Source of the DNA: Geobacillus icigianus
Lineage (GTDB): Bacteria; Bacillota; Bacilli; Bacillales; Anoxybacillaceae
Reading direction: 5' to 3'
Assembly (NCBI RefSeq): GCF_000750005.1
Contig: NZ_JPYA01000035.1
Location: 1-34,785, forward strand
Length of the DNA stretch: 34,785 nt
The notes below the pieces were generated by a model. It had not been told where the DNA came from. It made no database searches and saw only the letters and a program-made list of their open reading frames with translations. A program made the translations under genes and the position numbers. How positions within the stretch are numbered: the first letter of the stretch is position 1; the number at the start of each line of letters is the position of its first letter. This document shows positions 9,405 through 25,061 of the stretch, piece after piece.

Positions 9405-9530
9405 GGTTGGTGAAAAACGATTGTTTCTCTTGAGCAAAGGGGGAACATTTGAAAGGCGATCCTGATGCGACAGGGCTTTTCTATTTGAGAAACGGGCTTG
9501 ATAAACGGCTTGTCCCTTAAATCACCAGCC
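9405..9530 (+). repeat. Palindromic-ended repeat, A-type copy
   Basis: A 126-base unit from GGTTGGTGAAAAACG to AAATCACCAGCC. It matches the copy at 19922-20048 along its whole length, sharing GCGATCCTGATGCGAC and GGCTTTTCTATTTGA. CTAG is present on both sides (near 9396-9402 and 9532-9537). Confidence 0.85.
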
Positions 9531-9540
9531 CCCTAGGAGA

Positions 9541-9663
9541 GTTGTGATTTACTCGCGCCACCGCTTCTTAGGATCATTTCTCAAGTAGAAAAAGCTTACT
9601 GCATCAGCCTCTATGTTCACACGTTCCATCACCGATCAAGGCAAACAGGGGTTTTTCACCACC
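9541..9663 (-). repeat. Palindromic-ended repeat, D-type copy (inverted)
   Basis: Read on the minus strand it runs from GGTGGTGAAAAACC to GTAAATCACAAC, with the family core GCTTTTTCTACTTGAGAAA in the middle. The interior differs from A, B and C types and is closest to the degenerate copy at 886-961. Confidence 0.7.
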
Positions 9664-9844
9664 TTTTCCAACGCGTTCTATCCACAAAACATCCTATCGC
9701 TGATGCAAGTCAGAGCAGGACGGTGCTTCGCTTAGCAATGGTTCATCATCAACAAAGCATGGGGATGACCCAAAAGGCGATCTCCCCTCAAGAAAGACAC
9801 AGCAGTATGGAGGCGATGGTTAGTGTCTATATATAACGTTGAGA

Positions 9845-9873
9845 GAGGGTATCCCGATTTTTGGGACACCCTC
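9845..9873 (-). terminator. Terminator hairpin after camS
   Basis: GAGGGTGTCCC pairs with GGGATACCCTC on the minus strand (one mismatch) 28 bases past the camS stop. The T-tract is weak (TCTC). The GGTGTCCC arm recurs in the terminators at 20349 and 34154. Confidence 0.65.
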
Positions 9874-9900
9874 ATGCTGCCCCGCGGTTGGCCGGCTAAC

Positions 9901-13136
<3,236 letters not shown>

Positions 13137-13152
13137 TCACCGGTTCTCCTTT

Positions 13153-15324
13153 CTATGCTTTCTCAATCGGCGCAAACTTCGCAAGCAGCCGCTTGACGCC
13201 AATCGGGCTTGGAAACGCGATGTCCAACTCTTGATCTTCTCCGTCGCCGCGAACGCTGACTACCGTGCCCACTCCCCACTTTCGATGGTTGGCGCGGTCG
13301 CCCACTTTCCATCCTCCGACAACGCCATGGACTGGGCGGGCAGCAGCCGGACGCGGTGCGGCCACAGACCGGGGGACAGCCGCCTTTAGCAAATGCGGTG
13401 GAATTTCGTTTAAAAAACGCGAAGGCGGATTCATCTGAATGTTTCCGAACAACGTCCGCATTTGCGCGCTCGTCAACACGAGCTCTTCTTCGGCACGAGT
13501 GATGCCGACATACGCCAATCGTCGCTCTTCTTCCATCTCATCTTCGTCGTTAAGCGAACGGTTATGCGGGAAAATGCCTTCTTCCATGCCGATCAAAAAG
13601 ACGACCGGGAACTCCAGCCCTTTGGCGGCATGAAGTGTCATGAACACAACCGCATCCCCTTCTGCCGCTTGGTCGCTGCCGTTGAGCTCGTCCAAATCGG
13701 AAACAAGCGCCAAGTCGGTCAAAAAGGCGATGAGCGACTTATCATCGCTGACATTTTCAAAATGCTTTGTCACCGACAAAAATTCGTCCAAGTTCTCAAG
13801 CCGGCTTTGCGCCTCAATCGTCCGCTCCTCCTCCAGCATCGCGCGATAGCCGGACCGATCGAGCACTTCTTCGACGAGCTCGGTCACAGAAACGTATTCC
13901 TGCAGCTGCGTCCATTGCTCCAGCTGGGCGCGGAAGGCGGCGAGCGCTCCGGCTGTTTTGGCGCTGAATCCGATCATCTCCAGTTCACCGAGCGCGGCAA
14001 ACACCGACAGCCCATGCTCCACCGCATAGCGGACGAGCTTGTCGATCGTCGACGCTCCGATGCCGCGCTTTGGCACGTTGATGATGCGCAGCAAGCTCAA
14101 ATCGTCATCAGGATTGGCGATGACGCGCAAGTAAGCGAGGATGTCTTTGATTTCTTTCCGGTCATAGAACTTTAAGCCGCCGACGATTTGATACGGAATA
14201 TTGGCTTTCAAAAACACTTCCTCGATGACGCGCGACTGCGCATTCGTCCGATACAACACGGCAAAATCGCGGTAGCGCCGCCCTTCCTGTTCGACCGCCT
14301 CTTGAATGCGGTCGGCGACAAACCGCGCTTCATCGACTTCGTTCATCGCCTCATAATACGTGATCGGCTTCCCTTCCGGATTTTCCGTCCACAACCGCTT
14401 CGGCTTGCGATTGACGTTATGAGCGATGACTTCGTTTGCCGCTTGCAAAATCCGCTTCGTCGAACGGTAGTTTTGCTCAAGCAAAATCACTTTCGCGTTT
14501 GGATAATCGCGTTCAAATGACAAGATGTTGCGAATATCCGCCCCGCGCCACCGGTAAATCGACTGGTCGGCATCGCCGACGGCGCAAATGTTTTGGAACC
14601 GTGCAGCGAGCTTTTTCACCAGTGTATATTGGGCGCGGTTCGTATCTTGGTACTCATCAATGTGAATGTACTGGAATTTATACTGGTAATATTGAAGCAC
14701 ATCCGGCACGCGGTCAAACAGCTGGATCGTCGTCATGATCAAATCGTCGAAGTCGAGCGAATGGTTGCGGAGAAGGCGTTGTTGATACTCTTGATACACG
14801 TCGCTCACGACCGTTTCATAATACGTCGACGCCCGCTTCGCGAATTGTTCCGGCGCGAGCAAATCGTTTTTCGCTGCGCTGATCGTGCCTAAAATCGTCC
14901 GCGGCTCCCATTTTTTCGGATCGATATTTTTGTCTTTCAAAATCGCTTTGATGACCGAAAGCTGATCGGTCGGGTCGAGGATGGAAAAATTGCGGTTGAT
15001 GCCGATGCGGTCAATGTCGCGGCGCAACACGCGGACGCACATCGAGTGAAACGTCGAAATCCATACGTCTTCCGCCGCCCCGCCCAACAGCGCCTGCACT
15101 CGCTCCTTCATTTCGCGCGCCGCTTTGTTCGTAAACGTAATGGCCAAAATATTCCACGGCGCCACCTGTTTCTCGGCCATCAAATAGGCGATCCGGTGCG
15201 TCAGCACGCGCGTTTTTCCGCTCCCCGCTCCCGCCATGATGAGCAACGGCCCTTCCGTCGTTTTGACAGCTTCTTGCTGCTCCTTATTTAAATGAGCAAG
15301 CAGCTTTTCCGATAAAAAATTCAT
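13153..15324 (-). CDS. pcrA: ATP-dependent DNA helicase PcrA
   Basis: A superfamily 1A 3'-5' helicase (UvrD/Rep type) acting in repair, rolling-circle plasmid replication and removal of RecA filaments and stalled RNA polymerase. Motifs visible: Walker A AGAGSGKT near residue 35, DEYQD (motif II) near 224, [14 protein letters not shown] (III), QNYRST (IV), [10 protein letters not shown] (V) and [11 protein letters not shown] (VI). A C-terminal Tudor-like domain starting [13 protein letters not shown] is the RNA-polymerase-binding module. I start it at the ATG at 15324 ([17 protein letters not shown]), as in the G. stearothermophilus protein, not at the TTG six codons upstream. It lies between pcrB and ligA. 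Confidence 0.97.
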   Translation of the reverse strand: MNFLSEKLLAHLNKEQQEAVKTTEGPLLIMAGAGSGKTRVLTHRIAYLMAEKQVAPWNILAITFTNKAAREMKERVQALLGGAAEDVWISTFHSMCVRVLRRDIDRIGINRNFSILDPTDQLSVIKAILKDKNIDPKKWEPRTILGTISAAKNDLLAPEQFAKRASTYYETVVSDVYQEYQQRLLRNHSLDFDDLIMTTIQLFDRVPDVLQYYQYKFQYIHIDEYQDTNRAQYTLVKKLAARFQNICAVGDADQSIYRWRGADIRNILSFERDYPNAKVILLEQNYRSTKRILQAANEVIAHNVNRKPKRLWTENPEGKPITYYEAMNEVDEARFVADRIQEAVEQEGRRYRDFAVLYRTNAQSRVIEEVFLKANIPYQIVGGLKFYDRKEIKDILAYLRVIANPDDDLSLLRIINVPKRGIGASTIDKLVRYAVEHGLSVFAALGELEMIGFSAKTAGALAAFRAQLEQWTQLQEYVSVTELVEEVLDRSGYRAMLEEERTIEAQSRLENLDEFLSVTKHFENVSDDKSLIAFLTDLALVSDLDELNGSDQAAEGDAVVFMTLHAAKGLEFPVVFLIGMEEGIFPHNRSLNDEDEMEEERRLAYVGITRAEEELVLTSAQMRTLFGNIQMNPPSRFLNEIPPHLLKAAVPRSVAAPRPAAARPVHGVVGGWKVGDRANHRKWGVGTVVSVRGDGEDQELDIAFPSPIGVKRLLAKFAPIEKA

Positions 15325-15351
15325 CGTTTCCACCACCAACAAACATAAGTT

Positions 15352-16071
15352 CTATGTTCCGGCGCCGAACTTACGCCGGTCTGCCATCTGTTGGACGGCT
15401 GCCACCGTGGCCAACGCGTTTTCGAATGACTCGTAAATGGCGTTGCCAACGACAACTGTATCGGCATAGCGAGCCATTTCCGCCGCCTGTTCCGGCGTCG
15501 TGATGCCACCGCCATAGACGAGCTGCGCGCGGCTAAGCACCCGTTTGACTTTGTCCACTAAAGCGGGGTCTCCGTACGTTCCGCTGTATTCGAGATAAAA
15601 AATCGGCAGCCGATACAGCTGTTCGGCGAGACGAGCATACGCCACGACATCCTCGTCAGCGAGCGCTGCATCAGCCTCTGTCAGCTTTGCTGCTTTGCAT
15701 TCACGGTTGACAATGCAATAGCCTTCGGCAACCAATTCCTCTCCGTTCATCACATCGCCGTATCGCTTCATCGCCTCGTGATGACGGCCGATGATCCATT
15801 CCGTTCGCCGGCTGTTCAAAACGATCGGAATCAAATACACATCAAATCCCGGCGTTAGCGCCTCGACATCCGTGACCTCAAGCGCACACAGCACCGAAAA
15901 GCGGCGGACGCGGGCCAATAAGTCGAGCACCCCATCGATCGTCACCCCGTCCGTGCCGCCGACGATGACAGCATCCGTTCCCGACTCACAAAGACGCTCT
16001 AGGCGCTCGTCATCGATCGGTTTGTTCGGGTCGAGTTTGAACACATGGCGCCAGGCGCGAATCTCTTCCAT
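15352..16071 (-). CDS. pcrB: Heptaprenylglyceryl phosphate synthase
   Basis: PcrB joins heptaprenyl diphosphate to glycerol-1-phosphate, giving an archaeal-type ether lipid in Bacillales. The 239-residue protein is a TIM barrel with the phosphate-binding motifs [11 protein letters not shown] and VVVGNAIYE near the C terminus and IVGGTDGVT near the N terminus. The ATG at 16071 follows GGAGGGGA; the frame is open further upstream but that covers the promoter. First gene of the pcrB-pcrA-ligA-camS unit, 27 bases before pcrA. Confidence 0.94.
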   Translation of the reverse strand: MEEIRAWRHVFKLDPNKPIDDERLERLCESGTDAVIVGGTDGVTIDGVLDLLARVRRFSVLCALEVTDVEALTPGFDVYLIPIVLNSRRTEWIIGRHHEAMKRYGDVMNGEELVAEGYCIVNRECKAAKLTEADAALADEDVVAYARLAEQLYRLPIFYLEYSGTYGDPALVDKVKRVLSRAQLVYGGGITTPEQAAEMARYADTVVVGNAIYESFENALATVAAVQQMADRRKFGAGT

Positions 16072-16105
16072 CGCAAAATCCCCTCCACTCCGTCTCCATT
16101 GTTTC

Positions 16106-16114
16106 ATTATAACA
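16106..16114 (-). promoter_or_regulatory. Extended -10 promoter of pcrB-pcrA-ligA-camS
   Basis: On the minus strand TGTTATAAT is a perfect extended -10 element, about 34 bases upstream of the pcrB start. No good -35 is present at the right spacing because the yerC terminator occupies that position, which fits an extended -10 promoter. Confidence 0.65.
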
Positions 16115-16121
16115 AATCCGC

Positions 16122-16165
16122 AAAAAGAAAAGGAGTTCCTTTGCAAATGGAAGGAACCTCCTTTT
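16122..16165 (-). terminator. Terminator of yerA-yerB-yerC
   Basis: A long stem (AAAAGGAGGTTCCTT against AAGGAACTCCTTTT, one bulge) is followed by TTTTCTTTTT on the minus strand. It begins four bases after the yerC stop and directly abuts the pcrB promoter. Confidence 0.85.
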
Positions 16166-16169
16166 GGCC

Positions 16170-16496
16170 TCAGTCGATGATCGGTTCGCTTGCCTCTTGA
16201 CGTTCTTCCTCTTTGATGCGGTCAAGCGCCATGGCATAAGCATCGTTGCCGTAATTAAGGCAGCGCTTGACGCGCGAGATCGTCGCCGTGCTCGCTCCGG
16301 TTTCCGTTTCGATTTTATGGTACGTATACCCTTCGCGCAGCATGCGAGCGACTTCCAGCCGCTGGGCGAGCGCCTGAATTTCGTTCACCGTGCATAAATC
16401 ATCAAAAAAGCGGTAACACTCTTCTACATCGCGCAACGACAAAATCGCTTTAAACAACTGATCCAGCTCTCTGCCGCGCAGTTTGTCAATTTGCAT
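16170..16496 (-). CDS. yerC: TrpR-like YerC/YecD family DNA-binding protein
   Basis: A 108-residue protein of the TrpR-like YerC/YecD family, presumed transcriptional regulator. The central helix-turn-helix is visible in [32 protein letters not shown]. The family's ligand and targets are not established. AAAGGAGG lies about ten bases upstream of the ATG. It follows yerB after 165 bases and closes the yerA-yerB-yerC unit; a terminator follows immediately. Confidence 0.9.
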   Translation of the reverse strand: MQIDKLRGRELDQLFKAILSLRDVEECYRFFDDLCTVNEIQALAQRLEVARMLREGYTYHKIETETGASTATISRVKRCLNYGNDAYAMALDRIKEEERQEASEPIID

Positions 16497-16661
16497 CCTT
16501 GTCTTCCTCCTTTGCTTGAGACGGGGACGTTCCCGCCGCCGCGCAACGTGCCTCGTTTTTCTCTAACCGGCCCCGAATCTGTTGTGAGGGCGAGCGGATC
16601 GGGCCGAGTGGCTTTCCTCTTTGCTCCACCCCACCGCTAGGCGGGCCCCGCCATTGTTGCT

Positions 16662-17681
16662 TTATTTCCAGTGGACAATGTCCAGCGTCGGAACAATATT
16701 GATCCATGTCTTCCCGGGCACAAATCCGACTGGCCGCCCGTCGCGGTACGGCAGCAGCCGCCCATCAATGTTTTTCCATTCGATCGGCTGGATAACGCCA
16801 TGTTGCAACAAATAGCCTTGGCCGCCTGCCGCCAAATCGATGGCGCGCCGCCCGTAGTGATCGACGACGTGATGGCGGGCGGCGACGATCAGCACGTTTT
16901 GCACGACAATCGGCTCATGCGTATCATAATCGATCGTCTGCTCGCCGCCGCTGGATCGAGCATATCCTTTTTGCTCCGGTACATACCGGTATTCCACCTG
17001 GGCATACGCCTGACGCGAATAAGCGATGTGAATCGTCCCGGCCTGCTCGCCGCGGGGCTCGTCATCGCGAAACGGCAGCGGGGCGACCTCGTCCGTCCAC
17101 GCGTATCCGTTTTGTTTAGCCCCTTTTTCAATGTTGGCGAATGTAATGTACGAGTTGTGCGGCGCCTTGCGGAACGAAACGCGGTGAAACAGCGTACCGT
17201 CGTAAAACAGACCGTTCAAATAGTCGATGCCGCCTCCTTCAAGACGTGCTTTCGCTTCTGGGCTCCAGCCGTGGCATACATACAGTGCATGGTAGCCTTC
17301 GCTCAAGTCAATATAGTAATCACGTGCGCTTCGCACCGGTCCCACCCGTTCGGGCCGTTCGCTCTGATAAAGAGCTAAAAAGCGAGTGATGTCGCCTTCA
17401 GCAAGCACTTCATACACGATATCGGCCTTGCTTAGCCCTGATTGCGGCCGGGCTTTCGGATGGTTGTTGATCATGACGCCGACCACCCGCTGTTGGGAAT
17501 CTTCATGAGCCGGCAATCCGGTGAGCGGAAATCGTTGTTTTTCCTCGGCCGCAGGCGCGGATGGTTCTGTCAGCGAAGAAGCTGGTGGCTCGGCTTGTTT
17601 TGCTTGTTTCTGCTCTCGTTCCGTCGTGCAGCCACCGAGCAAAAGCGCCGTGCACCCGATGATGAACAGCCAACGTTTCAA
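16662..17681 (-). CDS. yerB: DUF3048 domain lipoprotein YerB
   Basis: A secreted, lipid-anchored protein with a DUF3048 domain; molecular function unknown. A short signal sequence ends in the lipobox LLGGC (Cys18 with this start), followed by a Gln/Glu/Ala/Pro-rich linker and the conserved VMINNHPKARPQSGLSKADIVYE region and VGPVRSARDYYIDLS. I choose TTG at 17681 because AAAGG is 11 bases upstream and homologues start at this K-R-W-rich N terminus. A GTG three codons earlier (17690) is possible but lies only two bases after the AGG. It follows yerA by 28 bases, as in B. subtilis. Confidence 0.88.
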   Translation of the reverse strand: MKRWLFIIGCTALLLGGCTTEREQKQAKQAEPPASSLTEPSAPAAEEKQRFPLTGLPAHEDSQQRVVGVMINNHPKARPQSGLSKADIVYEVLAEGDITRFLALYQSERPERVGPVRSARDYYIDLSEGYHALYVCHGWSPEAKARLEGGGIDYLNGLFYDGTLFHRVSFRKAPHNSYITFANIEKGAKQNGYAWTDEVAPLPFRDDEPRGEQAGTIHIAYSRQAYAQVEYRYVPEQKGYARSSGGEQTIDYDTHEPIVVQNVLIVAARHHVVDHYGRRAIDLAAGGQGYLLQHGVIQPIEWKNIDGRLLPYRDGRPVGFVPGKTWINIVPTLDIVHWK

Positions 17682-17709
17682 TGGACACACAACCTTTTTC
17701 TTTTTTATT

Positions 17710-19455
17710 TTACCGCATTATCGAAGGAAAGAGTACCGTTTTGTGCATCACATCATAAATGCCCCGTTGCGTAATCCGAACGTACGGCAAATGGGTCGAT
17801 TGCAGGAAAAACAATGAATACACCGGATCTTCGAAGCGATACCCCCGCTCGCGCATAAGGCGAACGAACGCGCGCTCTTCGGCGATCAGTGTCCTCATCT
17901 CGAGCGGGGACACCATGCCGGCCAACGGAAGCGGAAGCTCAAAGACAACGTTCCCGCGTTCGGCAAGCACTATGCCGCCGCCCAGTTCCTTCATGCGTTG
18001 GAATGCAAGCATCATGTCTTCTTTATGTTTGCCGATCAGAAGCAGATCGCCCGTGTTGGAGTAGGAGCTCGCCAAGCCGCCAAGCGCTGTCGCGAATCCT
18101 TTCAGCATCGTATTGACGCGCCAGCGACCGCGGCGATCAAGCAGCACTAAAAAACATTCGTCGTGATCATGGCCAAGATGGTCGCGCGTTGTATCGATCG
18201 ACACCGAATACGGCTTTAAAATGACCGCATTTTCCATGCGCAGCCCCATCGGCATCGATACTTGCAAATCGTCTCCCTCAATCTCCCACGACAACGAGAG
18301 AGGCCCGAGACCTAATTGCCTCCAGTCGGGTGCTGGCCATATGGCAGTCTCTTCGCCCTCGCGCTTGACCCATTGGCCTTTCGCCAGCACTTGCACCGGC
18401 GTCGGGTCATGGGCGGAGCGCAAAAAGTTAATATGCGCAATCCGGCCGGTGGTGATGCTGCCGTGGAGATGCTCAATTCCATAGTGACGGGCGACGTTGA
18501 TGGTCGCCATTGCATACGCATCGATCACAGGTACGCCGTGTTCGATCGCCATGCGAATAAGCCGGTCGATCACCCCGTGCTCGTAAAACGATGGCGGCGA
18601 ACCGTCCGTTGTAAGCAGGCATTGGTCATAACGCTCAAGCCCGAGTGCCTTCATCTCCTCAAGCAGCACCGGCAAGTCCGGGCGAATGGAAGAATGGCGG
18701 AGGGTGACGGTATAGCCGTGCCAAAGGCGCAGACGCACTTCTTTCCCGGTCATCGCCTCATGATCGCCATCGGCGCCAAAGAGCGCCATTTTGACGAGCG
18801 TTTTTTCCGATGCTCCGGGAAAGTGTCCTTCGATTTTGCGCCGCCGCCGCTTCGCTTCCTGCATCCAGTACAAGATGATGTCATCTCCGCCGATCACTTT
18901 TGGCCATGAAGTCAGCTCTCCACCCTGAAGCACGCTTTCTTGGTCAAGCCACCATTTGATCCGGGCGTTGGACAGTGTCTCCTCCTCGCGTTCAAGCTCT
19001 GTCTGTCCGTCGAACCGACACCACCAATACATCGATGTTGGAAGCGCATTCATTTTTTGCAAAAATAAAAGCGATTGTTCGTCTTTCAGCTGTAAAAGCA
19101 AAAACAAGTTATCGTTCACCAGCGTCGTCGTTCCGTACAAGGCCGCATAATAGGCAAACGAATGGGGATTATATAATTGAAATGGATGAACATGCGGCTC
19201 CATGTAGCCGGGGACAAGCACATATCCGCGGCAGTCAACCGTCTCACATGACGGATCAACGCGGTCGGGAAGCCGATCACCGGCATACACGATACGGTCG
19301 CCATGAATCCATATATTCCCTTTCACCCATTCGCGGAAATACGAATGCAAATACGTGGCGTTGACTAACACTTTGGTCGGCGATTGTTTGCCATCAATCA
19401 CCGCTGCTTGTTCGCGCAGCTCGCTGCCTTTCCATCGGTAACGTTGTTCGCTCAT
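17710..19455 (-). CDS. yerA: Adenine deaminase-like amidohydrolase YerA
   Basis: A 581-residue metal-dependent hydrolase of the adenine deaminase family, cytoplasmic. The metal-binding HxH is in YMEPHVHPFQLYNP, with further family motifs GHFPGASEKTL, LTTDGSPPSF and HGSITTGRIAHINFL, and a C-terminal adenine-deaminase-type domain. It resembles B. subtilis YerA; whether the substrate is adenine or another purine-like ring is not settled by sequence. The ATG at 19455 is preferred over the GTG at 19461 because AAGGGA lies ten bases upstream of it. Its place beside the purine operon is conserved and suggests a role in purine salvage, though it has its own promoter. Confidence 0.85.
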   Translation of the reverse strand: MSEQRYRWKGSELREQAAVIDGKQSPTKVLVNATYLHSYFREWVKGNIWIHGDRIVYAGDRLPDRVDPSCETVDCRGYVLVPGYMEPHVHPFQLYNPHSFAYYAALYGTTTLVNDNLFLLLQLKDEQSLLFLQKMNALPTSMYWWCRFDGQTELEREEETLSNARIKWWLDQESVLQGGELTSWPKVIGGDDIILYWMQEAKRRRRKIEGHFPGASEKTLVKMALFGADGDHEAMTGKEVRLRLWHGYTVTLRHSSIRPDLPVLLEEMKALGLERYDQCLLTTDGSPPSFYEHGVIDRLIRMAIEHGVPVIDAYAMATINVARHYGIEHLHGSITTGRIAHINFLRSAHDPTPVQVLAKGQWVKREGEETAIWPAPDWRQLGLGPLSLSWEIEGDDLQVSMPMGLRMENAVILKPYSVSIDTTRDHLGHDHDECFLVLLDRRGRWRVNTMLKGFATALGGLASSYSNTGDLLLIGKHKEDMMLAFQRMKELGGGIVLAERGNVVFELPLPLAGMVSPLEMRTLIAEERAFVRLMRERGYRFEDPVYSLFFLQSTHLPYVRITQRGIYDVMHKTVLFPSIMR

Positions 19456-19495
19456 TGACACCCCGTCCCTTGTTTCCTAATCGTTCCATGTAATC

Positions 19496-19524
19496 ATTTT
19501 AACGCACAAAAGTCATTTTCACAA
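19496..19524 (-). promoter_or_regulatory. Promoter of yerA-yerB-yerC
   Basis: TTGTGA (19519-19524 on the complement), a 17-base spacer and TAAAAT (19496-19501), about 40 bases upstream of the yerA ATG. It is divergent from the small membrane protein gene at 19553. Confidence 0.55.
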
Positions 19525-19552
19525 TACGAAAGATGAAAGGAGGGATTCACCG

Positions 19553-19798
19553 ATGGCCAATATTGGCATTGTCAATGCGCTCATTCGCATTACCCTTGGG
19601 TTGACTGTCGTCGCTTGGGGGGCCGCCCGCTTCGCCCGCCGCCCATGGTGCACCTCCTATTTGTGGGCCATCTTGCTTGGGGCGATGAAAGTCGGGGAAG
19701 GCATCACTCGTTTTTGCCCTGTCACTGCGTTAGTTGAGAATATGCAGCGCCGGCAGCTACTTAATGAGGAAACAGAAACTGTCATCAACCCGACATAA
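19553..19798 (+). CDS. DUF2892 (YgaP-like) small membrane protein
   Basis: An 81-residue protein with an Asn-Ile-Gly-rich start and two hydrophobic segments (about residues 8-23 and 36-50), typical of the DUF2892/YgaP transmembrane domain. The second segment contains GAMKVGEGITRFCPV, where the Cys-Pro pair is conserved in the family. It has no rhodanese domain. AAAGGAGGG lies about eight bases upstream of the ATG. It is transcribed divergently from yerA. Function unknown. Confidence 0.85.
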   Translation: MANIGIVNALIRITLGLTVVAWGAARFARRPWCTSYLWAILLGAMKVGEGITRFCPVTALVENMQRRQLLNEETETVINPT

Positions 19799-19831
19799 AC
19801 ATGACAGCGACGCATCGATACGCAAGAGCTT

Positions 19832-19857
19832 GGGACAGCAATGATGGCCGCTGTCCC
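19832..19857 (+). terminator. Hairpin after the DUF2892 gene
   Basis: GGGACAGC pairs perfectly with GCTGTCCC around a ten-base loop, 34 bases past the stop codon. The following sequence is C- and T-rich but not a clean T-run. Confidence 0.55.
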
Positions 19858-19921
19858 TCATCGTTCCCCCCTCTTTCTCGGCAGCGCCGGGCTGATCGGT
19901 TGCTGTTGAAAGGCCTTGGAA

Positions 19922-20048
19922 GGCTGGTGAAAAACGGTTGTTTCTTTTGAGCAATGGGGGATCGTTTGAAAAGCGATCCTGATGCGACGAGGCTTTTCTA
20001 TTTGAAAAACGGGTTTGATCAGCGGCTTGTCCTCTTAAATCACCAGCC
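19922..20048 (+). repeat. Palindromic-ended repeat, A-type copy (tandem unit 1)
   Basis: A 127-base unit starting GGCTGGTGAAAAACGG and ending AAATCACCAGCC; GGCTGGTGA and TCACCAGCC are a perfect 9-bp terminal inverted repeat. Very similar to 9405-9530. Followed by TCCTAGAA before the next unit. Confidence 0.88.
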
Positions 20049-20056
20049 TCCTAGAA

Positions 20057-20181
20057 GGCCGGTGAAAAACGACTGCCACGAGCAAATCAGCGGCATCTCG
20101 CCAAAAAAGAAGGCTGATTTCGCTAAGTTTTTCTAACTGAGAAACAGATGGAATAGCACTATTTTGTACTAAATCACCGCC
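20057..20181 (+). repeat. Palindromic-ended repeat, B-type copy (tandem unit 2)
   Basis: A 125-base unit from GGCCGGTGAAAAACG to AAATCACCGCC. Ends match unit 1, the interior is different except for the GCTGAT...TTTTTCTAACTGAGAAA core. Its first half is repeated, inverted, at 9322-9392. Followed by CCTCTAGAA. Confidence 0.85.
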
Positions 20182-20190
20182 CCTCTAGAA

Positions 20191-20317
20191 GGCCGGTGAA
20201 AAACCGCGACACACACCAATGGGAGGCATTTTCATTCAAAAAAGAAAGCTGATTCTGCAAAGTTTCTCTAATTGATAAATGGGGGGATCAGTAGCATTTT
20301 ACACGAAATCACCGGCC
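20191..20317 (+). repeat. Palindromic-ended repeat, C-type copy (tandem unit 3)
   Basis: A 127-base unit from GGCCGGTGAAAAACC to AAATCACCGGCC, with a perfect GGCCGGTGA/TCACCGGCC inverted repeat at the ends and the core GCTGATTCTGCAAAGTTTCT. Followed by CCCTAGAA. The three units are spaced 134-135 bases apart. Confidence 0.85.
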
Positions 20318-20348
20318 CCCTAGAAAAACTCATGATTAAGGCGAGAAA

Positions 20349-20375
20349 AAGGTGTCCCGCGCCCCGGGACACCTT
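20349..20375 (-). terminator. Terminator of the purine operon
   Basis: On the minus strand AAGGTGTCCC pairs perfectly with GGGACACCTT and is followed by TTTCTC. It lies about 80 bases past the purD stop. Read on the plus strand the same hairpin falls just before the ribosome-binding site of the small gene at 20398. Confidence 0.85.
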
Positions 20376-20397
20376 CCATCCAAAGGAGTGGATCACC

Positions 20398-23315
<2,918 letters not shown>

Positions 23316-23903
23316 TTTCGATCCTTTCTTCTTGTTGTTCCTTTTCCCCTAGCAGCATGCGCAATACCGCCGGATATAACTCATGTTCGACCGCATGAAT
23401 GCGCGCCTCAAGCGCTTCGATCGGCTCTCCCGGCACGATCGGAACAGCGCGCTGGGCGATGACCGGTCCGGTGTCCATCCCTTCATCAACGTAATGAACG
23501 GTGACGCCCGTTTCCGACACGCCGGCCCGGTACGCTTGGCCGATGGCGTCTTTGCCCGGAAACGCCGGCAACAGCGACGGATGAATGTTGACGATTTTCC
23601 CTTCATAGGCGGAAAGCAAGGTCGGCCCGATCAAGCGCATGTAGCCGGCTAACGCGATCCATTCGACTTGTCGTTCTTTCAGTTCGCGCAAAATCTCGGT
23701 CTCAAACGCTGCTTTCGACGGGTAGTCTTTCGGGGAAAACACGAACGCCGGCACGTTTTCGCGCCCCGCTCGTTCGATGACCTTGGCGCCCGGCCGATCG
23801 CAGACAAGCAGGGCGATGTCCGCCGGCAGCTCGCCGCGCTTCGCCGCATCGACGAGCGCCTGAAAATTCGTTCCGCTTCCGGAAGCAAACACGGCCAACC
23901 GCT

Positions 23904-24944
23904 TCATGCTTTGCCCCCTCCGGTAAACGACACACCCGCTCCTTTTGCCACTTCGCCAATGATGTAGGCCGGCTCTCCTTGTTCGTCCAACCATTTGACA
24001 AGCGGCGCTGCCGTTTCCGGGCTGACGGCGAGCACGAGGCCAATGCCCATATTAAACACGGAAAACATCTCTTCTTCTTCAAGGCTGCCGTTGGCGCGCA
24101 AGAAGTCAAAAATCGGCAGCACCGGCCACGAGCCGCGTTGAATGCGGGCGCCAAGCCCTTCCGGCAGCATGCGCGGAACGTTTTCGATCCACCCGCCGCC
24201 GGTAATATGCGCCATCCCTTTGATCGTAAACCGCTCACGCACAGAGCGCAACTGTTTCGCGTAAATGCGCGTCGGCTTCAACAACTCCTCGCCGAGCGGA
24301 ACATCAAGCGGCTCGTAAATGCGGTCAAGCTCCAACTTCGCCTGCTCGAACACGATGCGGCGCACAAGCGAATAGCCGTTGCTGTGCAAGCCGCTTGACG
24401 GAAGGCCAATCAACACATCGCCTGCTTGGATCGTTTGCCCCGTCACCAATCGCTCTTTTTCGGCAATGCCGACGGCAAACCCGGCCAAATCGTATTCGTC
24501 TTCCGCGTACATGCCCGGCATTTCCGCCGTTTCCCCGCCGATCAAGGCGCAGCCGGCTTCGACGCAGCCGTCAGCCACCCCCTTGACGATGGCGGCGATT
24601 TTTTCCGGTACCGCTTTGCCGCAAGCGATATAGTCAAGGAAAAAGAGCGGTTCCGCTCCTTGGACAGCGATGTCATTGACGCACATCGCCACACAGTCGA
24701 TGCCGATCGTATCGTGCCGGTCAAGCAAAAACGCCAATTTCAGCTTTGTCCCGACGCCATCCGTGCCGGCGATGAGCACCGGCTGACGATAACCAAGCGC
24801 CGATAAATCAAACAAGCCGCCAAACCCGCCGATTCCGCCCAACACTTCTGGACGCATCGTTTTTTGCACGTGCTCTTTCATCAGGGCGACGGCCTGATAA
24901 CCGGCCTCAATGTCAACTCCTGCTTGTTTGTATGCTTTTGCCAC
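23904..24944 (-). CDS. purM: Phosphoribosylformylglycinamidine cyclo-ligase
   Basis: PurM (AIR synthetase) closes the imidazole ring of FGAM using ATP, step 5. The 346-residue protein has the family motifs [25 protein letters not shown] and [12 protein letters not shown], and [15 protein letters not shown]. Translation starts at GTG 24944 ([19 protein letters not shown]), preceded by AGGGGGA. A gap of 117 bases separates it from purF, the largest inside the operon, and no hairpin of note lies in it. Confidence 0.96.
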   Translation of the reverse strand: MAKAYKQAGVDIEAGYQAVALMKEHVQKTMRPEVLGGIGGFGGLFDLSALGYRQPVLIAGTDGVGTKLKLAFLLDRHDTIGIDCVAMCVNDIAVQGAEPLFFLDYIACGKAVPEKIAAIVKGVADGCVEAGCALIGGETAEMPGMYAEDEYDLAGFAVGIAEKERLVTGQTIQAGDVLIGLPSSGLHSNGYSLVRRIVFEQAKLELDRIYEPLDVPLGEELLKPTRIYAKQLRSVRERFTIKGMAHITGGGWIENVPRMLPEGLGARIQRGSWPVLPIFDFLRANGSLEEEEMFSVFNMGIGLVLAVSPETAAPLVKWLDEQGEPAYIIGEVAKGAGVSFTGGGKA

Positions 24945-25061
24945 GTGAATCCCCCTTTTCTCCGCCTGCTGCGCTCGAACAGGCGCACGCCTTGGCGGCC
25001 GCTACTTTCCCCCAATAGCAGCGCGCCACGGTATTCATTGCCTGCGCCGCAGAGCTGCCTG

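Larger units (their letters stand above)
9084..9844. other. Gene-free interval with three repeat copies
   Basis: About 760 bases between the amine oxidase and camS. 9084-9300 has open frames on the minus strand but no recognisable protein and no good ribosome-binding site. 9322-9663 is occupied by three copies of the dispersed repeat in alternating orientation. 9664-9844 shows nothing I can assign. There is no clear T-tailed terminator for the amine oxidase gene. Confidence 0.6.

Noticed and set aside
16486..16707. 73-codon minus-strand frame between yerB and yerC
   Set aside because: It starts inside yerB, ends in the yerC start and has low-complexity, non-conserved composition; it is the intergenic region read through.
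19922..20317. CRISPR-like array
   Set aside because: The units are about 127 bases with similar ends and different interiors and no short constant repeat with unique spacers; no cas genes are present.
24945..25061. Possible extra small gene between purF and purM
   Set aside because: Open frames exist only because of high GC; there is no start with ribosome-binding site and no recognisable protein.
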